From Lysinibacillus sp. OF-1 (GTDB lineage: Bacteria > Bacillota > Bacilli > Bacillales_A > Planococcaceae), in assembly GCF_028356935.1 (NCBI RefSeq), contig NZ_CP102798.1:1922001-1986000 (forward strand): 64,000 nt of DNA. Reading direction: 5' to 3'. Of the stretch, positions 8,069 through 15,059 are shown in pieces (position 1 is the stretch's first letter; every line of letters begins with the position of its first letter). The notes under the pieces were generated by a model. The model saw only the letters and a program-made list of their open reading frames with translations, was not told where the DNA came from and did no database searches. The position numbers were made by a program, and so were the translations under genes.

Positions 8069-9046
8069 CTATGCATTTGTCCGTAATAGTGGTTGTGTAC
8101 TACATCTAAAAGAACCACCAAAGCTTCGGGAGATGTTAAAATCAACGTATTCTACAGTGACACCTCTTTGTACTAATTGCTCGCCAATCCATGTAAATTC
8201 TTTATCTGTAATGTAAACCTCTTCATTGATAGGGAGACCGTTTGTTGCAAGTCGTGAGGCATCTTCTAGGGAAACATGAATTTTATCCCAATCCTTCAGC
8301 TGTTCGGGGATTCCCTCTAAGAAAGCATCCTCGCAGACAATCATCAGACCATCCCTTACCAAACTAAGTGCACAGTCTAGATGGAGAATCGTTGGATGAA
8401 GTGGAACCTCGACCACTGTAAAATCAAAATGACTGGCTAAATTACGCAGCCACTGCACGCCATTTTTATTGGAGGCTAGCCCTGAATTTCCTACGAAAAT
8501 CGTTTTATCTAGCACTAACACATCGCCACCCTCTAAAAATGGGCCAGCCTCAGAATCCAGCCCGTCTGCGATATCAGGCTTTGGAATGGACACATAGAAA
8601 CATTGGTTATCGTTTGCTTCCTGAGCTAAAAGATTACGCACTGGCAAGATTTCGTTCCGTCTATGAGGAAATCGAAGGGAGCCTTCAATTAAAAAATGAC
8701 CGATAGTGAAAAAGGGATCACGAACAAAGAAATTGCTATAGCCATCCTCTTGTCCTAGCTCTTTTTCATAATCTGTTAAAAGTCGTGGCACCTGTACTTC
8801 CACACCATATTTTTCAAGTACCCTTTTAAAATTTGCTCGTTCTAATTCCCATTGCTGCTGTCTTTCTGGAAAGACCTCTTTGAAGTTTTTACCGAGCGTA
8901 TCAACGCCTGCATAAATGGCTAGCGTTTCTTCTGTTAAAAATTCGTCATCTGTTGGATTGCCTGTAGCGGGAAAAGCAAACTCTGATTGAGCCATAACAA
9001 CTCATTTTAACGGAGCAAACTCACTCTTTACAAAAATATTCGTCAT
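8069..9046 (-). pseudogene. Amidinotransferase/dimethylargininase-family gene with in-frame TGA
   Basis: Read as 325 residues this is a full pentein-fold enzyme of the arginine deiminase/amidinotransferase superfamily. Visible motifs are YSNFFVRDPFF, GPFLEGGDVLVL, PLHPTILHLDCALS (His) and a C-terminal GGSFRCSTQPL with the catalytic Cys. The true start (ATG 9046) has a perfect AGGAGG site and reads MTNIFVKSEFAPLK. Codon 15 is TGA, then the frame continues VVMAQSEFAFPATG. An ATG three codons after the stop could restart translation (308 residues, no ribosome site of its own). Either a nonsense-inactivated gene, re-initiation, or a sequencing error. Confidence 0.75.
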
Positions 9047-9163
9047 AGTACGACCTCCTGTTATATCATTTAGAGAAAATAGTGAAATTTTTTCCTGCGT
9101 TGTTCCATATCGTAAGGGATATAGTTACTACATAGTCAAGAAAGGTTGTAGGGTGGTGAAAAG

Positions 9164-9361
9164 ATGGGCATTGCAGAAGTGTTGACCATTGTCTTTGTCG
9201 TTTTAAAGCTAACAGATGTGATTGCTTGGTCGTGGTGGGTCGTTTTATTACCAGCCATACTCTCATTCAGTTTGTATGTCATTGTGGTAGTAATAAAGCT
9301 TATGACGGTCCTTATTGCGGTAATCGCTGTTAAAAGGCGGGAAAAAAGGGTGGATCAATAA
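9164..9361 (+). CDS. Small two-TM protein of the type common in Bacillaceae and their phages
   Basis: 65 residues: MGIAEVLTIVFVVLKLTDVIAWSW followed by a second long hydrophobic stretch and a basic tail (KRREKRVDQ). The LTxxFVxLKLTxVIAWSWWxVLLP pattern is widespread in Bacillus and phage genomes as an uncharacterised transmembrane protein. GGTGGTG lies upstream of the ATG. Monocistronic; function unknown. Confidence 0.65.
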   Translation: MGIAEVLTIVFVVLKLTDVIAWSWWVVLLPAILSFSLYVIVVVIKLMTVLIAVIAVKRREKRVDQ

Positions 9362-9539
9362 AACAAGGAGAAAATCGAACAAATTCGAAGATCACCTTAT
9401 TCGTTGAAGTAGCTTGATTTCATAGTCAAAAATTATTGCACACCGTTCCTCTGGATTCGCTAAAGAAAAAATGATAGAAGCATCTGTATGAGGGAATGAA
9501 CTTCTTTTTCATTACGAGCTTATCTAATATCGAGATCAG

Positions 9540-9776
9540 TTACGCTGTTTCCGCTGGATCAGTATAATACGATTTTTCCCTCGTATCTGAAATTAATACA
9601 GTATTGACTTCAGATATAGCATCATACTAGTGGTCTACGATAAAATGATAGTAAATAGTAATCGGAAAATAACCAAGTCCATCTTCTTTTAAGAATCGCG
9701 GTCGCCTCCCAGTTCTTGCGCCAATATAAATTAATTTTGGAAGTGGGGGAATGATGTTGTCAAAAACTTCAAAGTG
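9540..9776 (-). pseudogene. Possible decayed gene fragment of unknown family
   Basis: In a 410-base stretch without an intact gene, the minus strand reads like protein: HFEVFDNIIPPLPKLIYIGA, then GRRPRFLKEDGLGYFPITIY, then a TAG at 9627-9629. It continues YDAISEVNTVLISDTREKSY to TAA at 9540. There is no start codon or ribosome site. It looks like an internal scrap of an unidentified gene, but chance cannot be excluded. The rest of 9362-9540 shows nothing I can support. Confidence 0.3.
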
Positions 9777-9812
9777 GTAAGATCAGCCCGCCTAGGGCCA
9801 ACCTTACCACTT
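9772..9812 (-). terminator. Terminator of the LOG-family gene
   Basis: A 10-bp stem AAGTGGTAAG/CTTACCACTT encloses an inner GCCC/GGGC pairing. On the minus strand it is followed by GAAGTTTTTG, directly downstream of the LOG-family stop. Confidence 0.8.
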
Positions 9813-9814
9813 CA

Positions 9815-10390
9815 CTATTTGCTTAATTCATAGGTTTTCACAGCCGGAGCAACAAAGCTTTCACATTTATCTAAAAGCGTTGCAGTGTCTTCAGCGACAA
9901 TTAATGCTTCACGATTTTGAGCTTTTAAAAATTGTTCATTTTGCATATGGTCAAAAAATGAGATTAATAAATCAAAATAGCCTTCCATATTGAAAATCGC
10001 ACAAGGCTTTTGAAGCAGCCCTATTTGATTCCAAGTAAACACTTCGAAAAATTCCTCTAAAGTACCAGGACCACCAGGAAGGGCAATAAAGCCATCAGCT
10101 AGCTCCATCATTTTACTTTTCCGTTCATGCATCGTGTTCACAACAATCAGCTCGGTTAAGTGCTGATGCGCAATTTCACGTTCTTCTAATAATGTAGGAA
10201 TGACCCCTATAACCTTGCCACCTTCTTGTAGCACGGTATTCGCTACTGTAGCCATGATGCCAACTGAAGCACCACCATAAATAAGGGTAATTTGTCTTTT
10301 AGCTAATTCTTTTCCTAGTAGAATCGCACCTTCACGATAAGCATCAGAAGCGCCAAGACTTGATCCGCAAAATACAGCAACACTGTTCAT
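9815..10390 (-). CDS. LOG family protein (TIGR00730, lysine decarboxylase-like fold)
   Basis: 191 residues with the hallmarks of the LOG family: FCGSSLGA at the N-terminus, YGGASVGIMATVA, ERKSKMMELADGFIALPGGPGTLEEFFEVFTW. The PGGxGTxxE motif forms the active site of cytokinin riboside 5'-monophosphate phosphoribohydrolases; bacterial members act as nucleoside-monophosphate phosphoribohydrolases. It is often wrongly labelled lysine decarboxylase. Similar in size to B. subtilis YvdD. Starts at ATG behind AGGAAAT; monocistronic. Confidence 0.9.
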   Translation of the reverse strand: MNSVAVFCGSSLGASDAYREGAILLGKELAKRQITLIYGGASVGIMATVANTVLQEGGKVIGVIPTLLEEREIAHQHLTELIVVNTMHERKSKMMELADGFIALPGGPGTLEEFFEVFTWNQIGLLQKPCAIFNMEGYFDLLISFFDHMQNEQFLKAQNREALIVAEDTATLLDKCESFVAPAVKTYELSK

Positions 10391-10551
10391 AGTAGATTTC
10401 CTCCATAACTGATTAAATTCTTCTTGTACCGAAAGCAGTGTAAACGCCCGTTGAACTTAGGGAATAGCGTAAAAACGCCACGCCTTTAGTAATGACAGTC
10501 TCATGCTGTTCCCAAAGCCTCCCATGGGTAGCATAGATTTTAACAAGGGCT

Positions 10552-10579
10552 TTGGCTAAGGCACAAATAATAGTATAAT
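10552..10579 (+). promoter_or_regulatory. Candidate sigma-A promoter
   Basis: TTGGCT, 16 bases, TATAAT, ending 20 bases before the MazG-like start. Good -10 box, imperfect -35. Confidence 0.45.
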
Positions 10580-10599
10580 TTATTTTGAAGAGGAAGGAA

Positions 10600-10932
10600 A
10601 TGGAGGAAAAGGAATTGGAACTAAATGAATTTCAACGTTGGGTAAAGGATTATTATGAAGCACGAGGCTGGTCAGAGCTCAATATTTTTACACGTATTGG
10701 CTTCTTGGCAGAAGAAACTGGTGAGGTAGCGAGAGCCATTCGAGCGATCGAGATTGGTAGAGATCGACCAGATGAAAAAACACAATCCTATGAGGAACAT
10801 AAACAAGAGCTTATTGAAGAGCTAGGGGATGTACTAGGCAATCTTATTGTCATTGCCAATCAATATGATATTCCATTAGAAGAAATATTTGCGGCTCATC
10901 AAGACAAGCTAGTAAAACGCTATCAGGACTAG
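10600..10932 (+). CDS. MazG-like nucleotide pyrophosphohydrolase
   Basis: 110 residues. FLAEETGEVARAI gives the EExxE motif and EELGDVLGNLIVIAN the second metal-binding helix (ExxD) of the all-alpha NTP pyrophosphohydrolase superfamily (MazG/iMazG). These hydrolyse non-canonical or excess NTPs. GAAGAGG sits 6 bases before ATG 10600; a TTG 15 bases further (MELNEFQRW) also has an ideal GGAGG and could be the real start. Eleven bases separate it from the GNAT gene, so they form an operon. Confidence 0.85.
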   Translation: MEEKELELNEFQRWVKDYYEARGWSELNIFTRIGFLAEETGEVARAIRAIEIGRDRPDEKTQSYEEHKQELIEELGDVLGNLIVIANQYDIPLEEIFAAHQDKLVKRYQD

Positions 10933-10942
10933 GAGGAACTCG

Positions 10943-11386
10943 ATGGAATATCAAGTTGAGGTTTTACATAAACAGCATGAAGCGTTTACGAATTTTTTAA
11001 GTGAAAAAATTCGCGCCTATAATAATGAACATTCCTCTTATCATCGTGCAAGTAGACAGCAGGGGGCAATCCAACCATTGCAATTGATAGTCACAGATTT
11101 ACAGCAGCAATGGGTAGGTGGTATAACGGCTGAAGTCTACTGGGGATGGGTGGAAATACATAAGTTTTGGTTTAGTGAAGAGTATCGTGGAAAAGGAATT
11201 GGCACAAAGCTCCTAGCCAAGGCAGAGTTAGTAGCAAAGGAAATGGGTGCTACAAAAGCTCTGCTGACAACCTACGAGTTTCAAGCTCGCACATTTTATG
11301 AGGCACAAGGCTATCAAGTGGTAGGAGAAATTAAAGATTATCCACCAGGTAGTAGTTATTATACGATGGTGAAAAATCTAGTGTAA
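10943..11386 (+). CDS. GNAT family N-acetyltransferase
   Basis: 147 residues. The acetyl-CoA binding motif is clear (FWFSEEYRGKGIGTKLLAKAE, motif A with RGKGIG) and is followed by the motif B region (TYEFQARTFYEAQGYQVVGE). Substrate unknown. AGGAGGAACTCG precedes the ATG directly after the MazG-like gene. Confidence 0.88.
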   Translation: MEYQVEVLHKQHEAFTNFLSEKIRAYNNEHSSYHRASRQQGAIQPLQLIVTDLQQQWVGGITAEVYWGWVEIHKFWFSEEYRGKGIGTKLLAKAELVAKEMGATKALLTTYEFQARTFYEAQGYQVVGEIKDYPPGSSYYTMVKNLV

Positions 11387-11414
11387 GAGCGGTCAATGGC
11401 GATAGAAGCCGGCT

Positions 11415-11867
11415 TTAATTGACATCTCCTAAATAAATCGCTGTTTGTTGTCCTTGGATAAAGTGCTGTAGAGGGCGGATGAATGCTTTAGGATAAAATC
11501 TATAAGTGTGTAGCTCTTCTATAGGTATCCACTGTGTGCCGATTTGATGTTGATCTGGATTGGTTGGCTGACAAACTTGCCCATTGAATTGACATTGAAA
11601 ATAATATTCTACCTGGTGGACATTTGCGTCAAAGGCGGCATGCTCATGATTTTTTCCAATATATTCTCGGATAAAAAGAAGCTCTCCAATCTGAACAGAG
11701 GAGCCGATTTCTTCGAGGCATTCTCTTTGCAGTGTTTTAGGGAATGTCTCACCATGCTCTTGTCCACCACCCGGGCAAAGATAAAAATAGCCCTCGTCAT
11801 CTTGATTTTTTATTAGCAATATATTGCCATCAACGATAATGATGGCTTTTACAGAATTTCTAATCAT
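11415..11867 (-). CDS. Nudix hydrolase
   Basis: 150 residues. The Nudix box is exact: GGGQEHGE, then REC and LEEIG (G-x5-E-x7-REUxEExGU). The signature coordinates the divalent cation for cleavage of nucleoside diphosphate derivatives. I moved the start to ATG 11867, which has AAAGGAGAT 5 bases upstream and yields MIRNSVKAIIIVDG, the usual Nudix N-terminus. The longer frame has no ribosome site. It converges with the GNAT gene. Confidence 0.88.
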   Translation of the reverse strand: MIRNSVKAIIIVDGNILLIKNQDDEGYFYLCPGGGQEHGETFPKTLQRECLEEIGSSVQIGELLFIREYIGKNHEHAAFDANVHQVEYYFQCQFNGQVCQPTNPDQHQIGTQWIPIEELHTYRFYPKAFIRPLQHFIQGQQTAIYLGDVN

Positions 11868-11953
11868 AGGTATCTCCTTTGGATAGTTATTTTTCGTGGT
11901 CATGACTAAAATGCTTCATGAATGTCTACCTTAGTAAAAAGGGGAGATCAAGC

Positions 11954-12460
11954 GTGTATTCAATGTCCAATTTTAAACTACTTGTCGAAAAACAGGCTGA
12001 AATCGATACGATTTATCAGCGTTGTGATGATTTAATTGAGAAGACTGTTACACCGCAATTAGATGAAAAGGTAGAGCAGTTTTTAAAGATGGTCGAACAA
12101 CATTTAACAAAGCAGGGCTTTAAGGTTACGAATACATCCACAGGTGTAATTGCCAATTATCAAGAAGCCGTCATTAATGTAGATAAACATTCCAAGCATT
12201 TGGAAGAATGCTTTTTTATCAATTTAAATAGCTATGCTGAGGATCAAGTATCCATTGTTTTGAACATCTCACCCACGATGCTACCGAAAATATCTAATCA
12301 ACTCGATGGCTACACGGATATTATCGAGCAAATGACCGATAAGCTAAAGCAAGCCAAAAGTTTAGAAAAAGCCTGTACGAATCCAACATTTCTTTATAAA
12401 ACGCAAAGCAATAAGATTTTTCATTCGGCACAGGAAGTATTGGATTATTATTTTCAATAA
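11954..12460 (+). CDS. Hypothetical protein, 168 residues
   Basis: GTG start chosen because AGGGGAG lies 7 bases upstream; a longer ATG-started frame has no ribosome site. The product is a soluble, largely alpha-helical protein (EKQAEIDTIYQRCDDLIEKT..., predicted coiled segments at both ends). It has a central beta-rich stretch (SIVLNISPTMLPKIS). No recognised domain. Followed by a strong terminator; monocistronic. Confidence 0.65.
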   Translation: MYSMSNFKLLVEKQAEIDTIYQRCDDLIEKTVTPQLDEKVEQFLKMVEQHLTKQGFKVTNTSTGVIANYQEAVINVDKHSKHLEECFFINLNSYAEDQVSIVLNISPTMLPKISNQLDGYTDIIEQMTDKLKQAKSLEKACTNPTFLYKTQSNKIFHSAQEVLDYYFQ

Positions 12461-12476
12461 TGTCGTCAATAGGAGA

Positions 12477-12509
12477 AGCCACCTTAATTATTTAAGGTGG
12501 CTCATTTTT
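12477..12509 (+). terminator. Rho-independent terminator
   Basis: Perfect 11-bp stem AGCCACCTTAA/TTAAGGTGGCT with a TTAT loop and a T-rich tail. Confidence 0.9.
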
Positions 12510-12540
12510 ATGCTGACGATAAGATGCCCGCTTTCATCGA

Positions 12541-13716
12541 TTATCGTATAAATTTTCTCCCACAAAGCCACATCGTCAGGGATAGACCTAAGAAATAGAG
12601 TGGCATTGTTAATAAAGAACCGTTGTGTAGCAAACTCATACCCGTTGTGATGGCACTGACTAATAGGTAATAGCCGAGACTAAAAATCGCGCCTGCTGTC
12701 CCAATAACATCCTGAAAGTCTACTAGTGCAAGACTTAGGCAATTAGGAAGTGCCATGCCAGAGCCGAGCAGTAGGACGAAAACGGTCAGCAAGATGCCGA
12801 TTTCTACGAGTATTGCATGCAGTGGCATCAAACAAACGATAGTCAACAGCACAGCACCCAAAAGCATCACCAGACAGCCGAGGTGAATGATTTTTTGCGG
12901 TGGATGGTTGATGACCAGTCGTTTTGAAATCATGGCCCCTATGATAGAAGCCAATGCCACAATGATACCAAGAAAACCGTATAGGCCTGGTGACATTTCA
13001 AAATGACCAATGAAGATAAAGGGTGCTTCGGCATAGTAGCTAAATAGTACACCATTGATGCCCCCAATCAGTAGTCCATAGACAAGAACGGTTGGCGAAG
13101 CAACAATGCGTTTGACGACAGGCCAAATCGCTATTCGTTGTCTTGCGGCTGGATCTGTTGTTTCAGGAAGTCTGTAATAAGCATACATGAACAACAAGAT
13201 ACTCATCACCACAAGGACAAAAAACACGGCTCGAAAGCCAAGTGCTTGATCGACCCAGCCACCAATCAACGGCCCTACCGCAGGGGTAAAGGCAATGACA
13301 GCTGAAATTTGTGCGAACATAGCATGTCGCTGGCTACCTGCTACGCTTTCACGCAAAATGGTCTGTGTAATAATGGAGCCAGTGGCAGCCCCAAACGCTT
13401 GAATAAATCGACTTGCAATTAGAAAGGGAATCGACTCTGCGTAAACACAGAGCAAGCTCCCTATACCGTAAAAAAGGAGACCGGCTAACATGGCAGGTCG
13501 ACGGCCAATGAAATCAGAAATCCATCCCCAGCAAAAAACACCTAATGCGAAGCCAATAAAATAGATGCTTAAAGTTAATTGGACAGAACTATTGGATACA
13601 CCAAGTGCAGCGGCAATATCCGGTAGAGATGGTGTGTATATCGTTTCACTAATTTGTGGAAATGCCACAAGAACAATCATTAATAATAAAGATGGTACTG
13701 CCTGTTTTTTCAACAT
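12541..13716 (-). CDS. Bcr/CflA-type MFS multidrug exporter
   Basis: 391 residues, twelve membrane helices. It starts with the DHA1 pattern PQISETIYTPSLPDIAAALG, and motif A appears as GWISDFIGRRPAMLAG. The TxxYxPSLPxIA signature is typical of Bcr/CflA exporters (bicyclomycin, chloramphenicol, sulfonamide). AGGAGGGCAAT sits before the ATG. Just upstream, TCTACTTTGT and ACAAGTAGA form an imperfect inverted repeat that could be a repressor site. Monocistronic. Confidence 0.88.
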   Translation of the reverse strand: MLKKQAVPSLLLMIVLVAFPQISETIYTPSLPDIAAALGVSNSSVQLTLSIYFIGFALGVFCWGWISDFIGRRPAMLAGLLFYGIGSLLCVYAESIPFLIASRFIQAFGAATGSIITQTILRESVAGSQRHAMFAQISAVIAFTPAVGPLIGGWVDQALGFRAVFFVLVVMSILLFMYAYYRLPETTDPAARQRIAIWPVVKRIVASPTVLVYGLLIGGINGVLFSYYAEAPFIFIGHFEMSPGLYGFLGIIVALASIIGAMISKRLVINHPPQKIIHLGCLVMLLGAVLLTIVCLMPLHAILVEIGILLTVFVLLLGSGMALPNCLSLALVDFQDVIGTAGAIFSLGYYLLVSAITTGMSLLHNGSLLTMPLYFLGLSLTMWLCGRKFIR

Positions 13717-14210
13717 ATTGCCCTCCTACAAGCAAAATCTACTTTGTTCGTTACAAGTAGATAGCGTAGCTAGGGAAACGGCGGGACCATTATAAGTATA
13801 CGTTCATAGGATGTCATGTTGAAAATCACCTTTATCTATACTCAGCAAAAATGGTATACCGAAAAATACGGAAGCTGAGCTGTAATGGACATGCATGTAG
13901 TAGGAGTGCATAGTCTGATTACTATTATAAGCTATTTTATAATACCTTTATAGTAATAATTGCTAATCTTATCAATTTTTAAGAGATAGAGCTAGTGTCA
14001 AAAAGGATTTTGAAGGTGGATTAGAGAAATGGTAATGGGTGGTAGAGGAGGAGAGGTGTGACATAAACCATATATTTTCTTCATAATAAAGCATAATCTT
14101 TCCAACCTTACACCCACAAGGGTTAAGTCAATTTAATTTAGTATACTATCATAGATATTAAACGATATATCAATTTTATTATTTATAATAAACAAGATTT
14201 TTAATCAAGC
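13717..14210. other. AT-rich intergenic stretch, no gene seen
   Basis: Apart from the inverted repeat near the MFS start, I see no coding pattern, RNA motif or complete repeat. Composition becomes more AT-rich from about 13.9 kb, marking the edge of the accessory island. Confidence 0.5.
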
Positions 14211-14525
14211 TTATAACCTAAGTTTATTATTATATCTTCCCACTGGTCCCTAATCTCATCTTCTAAAAAAAACGCTACTCCCTAATTTCTTATATATTCT
14301 CCCTTTACTCGGAAAAACCCCATTATTATGTAATGCTATTGCAGCATTTTGAACATCACTCAAAATACTTTTGATTCTTTCCTTTTTTAATTTTGTTAAG
14401 TACTCTTTATATCTCCTACTAACCTTTTTACATAATTCTGGTGCCCATTTTCTTACCGTTCTTAATGTTAATTGCTTTTCTTTTGCCAACTGGGTTAGGC
14501 CACTATGACTAATTTGGTATTTATA
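14211..14525 (-). pseudogene. TniQ/TnsD-type transposition protein, C-terminal fragment with frameshift
   Basis: The minus strand reads HSGLTQLAKEKQLTLRTVRK, then WAPELCKKVSRRYKEYLTK. It continues VQNAAIALHNNGVFPSKGRI, then YKKLGSSVF. The pattern PELCxxxxxRYxxY...VxxAxxxLHxxGxxPSxxxV is the C-terminal repeat domain of TniQ/TnsD target-site proteins of Tn7-like elements. The frame breaks at an 8-A tract (14265-14272, plus strand). With one base fewer it continues LEDEIRDQWEDIIINLGY to a stop at 14211. The N-terminus is missing. A remnant of a Tn7-like element beside the peptide cluster. Confidence 0.6.
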
Positions 14526-14550
14526 TTATTTAAAAAATTCAATTAAATCA

Positions 14551-14579
14551 TTTACAATCTCCGATATGTGTATTATTAT
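14551..14579 (+). promoter_or_regulatory. Candidate sigma-A promoter of the peptide genes
   Basis: TTTACA, 17 bases, TATTAT. This would give a 5' leader of about 115 bases before the first 21-codon gene. It is the best sigma-A match in the region. Confidence 0.5.
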
Positions 14580-14700
14580 GGAAAACAAGTAGTTGATTGG
14601 TTGGTTAGGAACATATGAACATTATTTCCTATTTAATTCTCAATCTAGTTACACTACTACATGATTTATGGGTTGACATTATATATTGGAGGTGAAAAAG

Positions 14701-14766
14701 ATGAAAAAAATTAAAGTTAAAGTATTACCAAAAGTAGGCCTTCCTGCTAACCGTGCAAATACATGA
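14701..14766 (+). CDS. RiPP-type precursor peptide, copy 1
   Basis: A 21-residue peptide beginning MKKIKVKVLP and ending GLPANRANT, behind an ideal TTGGAGGTG site 7 bases from the ATG. It is strongly basic (six Lys, one Arg, no acidic residue) and has no Cys or Ser; the only Thr is the last residue. The alternating KIKVKV segment would suit strand pairing with an RRE domain, and two downstream enzymes carry RRE-like N-termini. All three copies encode the same peptide while differing at synonymous sites, so the protein sequence is under selection. Too short for usual gene callers. Confidence 0.8.
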   Translation: MKKIKVKVLPKVGLPANRANT

Positions 14767-14802
14767 TTTGAAGATGGATATTACATATTGGAGGTGAAAA
14801 AG

Positions 14803-14868
14803 ATGAAAAAAATTAAAGTTAAAGTATTACCAAAAGTAGGTCTTCCTGCTAACCGTGCAAATACATGA
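14803..14868 (+). CDS. RiPP-type precursor peptide, copy 2
   Basis: Same 21-residue product as copy 1, with GGT in place of GGC at the first Gly codon. The spacer from the previous stop to this ATG is 36 bases and carries its own TTGGAGGTG site, so each copy is translated independently from one transcript. Confidence 0.8.
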   Translation: MKKIKVKVLPKVGLPANRANT

Positions 14869-14904
14869 TTTGAAGATGGATATTACATATTGGAGGTGAA
14901 AAAG

Positions 14905-14970
14905 ATGAAAAAAATTAAAGTTAAAGTATTACCAAAAGTAGGTCTTCCTGCTAACCGTGCTAACACATGA
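14905..14970 (+). CDS. RiPP-type precursor peptide, copy 3
   Basis: Same product again; the Ala-Asn codons near the end are GCTAAC rather than GCAAAT. All differences between copies are silent. It is followed after 3 bases by a long hairpin that separates the peptide genes from the enzyme genes. Confidence 0.8.
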   Translation: MKKIKVKVLPKVGLPANRANT

Positions 14971-14973
14971 TTT

Positions 14974-15017
14974 TTTAAAGAAAAGATCCACTCCTAAGGG
15001 TGGGTTTTTTCTTTAAA
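14974..15017 (+). terminator. 20-bp hairpin between peptide genes and enzyme genes
   Basis: A nearly continuous 20-bp stem (outer TTTAAAGAAAA with TTTTCTTTAAA, inner CCAC with GTGG, several G-T wobbles) closes on a CTAA loop. Its 3' arm holds six Ts in a row. It would act as a partial terminator or stabilising 3' end. This would give abundant peptide mRNA and lower read-through into the enzymes, an arrangement common in bacteriocin operons. Confidence 0.8.
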
Positions 15018-15029
15018 AGAAGAGGATTT

Positions 15030-15059
15030 ATGAAAAATAGAAAGGGTGAAATAATGTAA
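15030..15059 (+). CDS. Possible 9-codon coupling ORF
   Basis: ATG after AGAAGAGG, encoding MKNRKGEIM, and ending TAA that overlaps the ATG of the M50 gene (TAATG). Termination here would place ribosomes on the next start. Too short for statistical support; the evidence is the ribosome site and exact overlap. Confidence 0.35.
   Translation: MKNRKGEIM

Larger units (their letters stand above)
14665..14970 (+). repeat. Three 102-bp tandem repeats, each carrying one peptide gene
   Basis: Each unit is a 36-base spacer with ribosome site TTGGAGGTG plus a 66-base gene. Units 2 and 3 are almost identical. The first spacer has diverged (TTTATGGGTTGACATTATAT in place of TTTGAAGATGGATATTACAT) but keeps the exact 36-base length. 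ACATGA, the end of a peptide gene, stands immediately before it at 14659-14664. This suggests a duplication boundary or a lost upstream copy. Confidence 0.95.

Noticed and set aside
9815..10390. Lysine decarboxylase
   Set aside because: The PGGPGTLEE motif identifies the LOG phosphoribohydrolase family, which is commonly mislabelled.
14672..14699. TTGACA just before the first peptide gene as a -35 box
   Set aside because: The matching -10 would fall on the start codon, and the copy lies inside the repeat spacer where the other copies have GGATATTACA instead.
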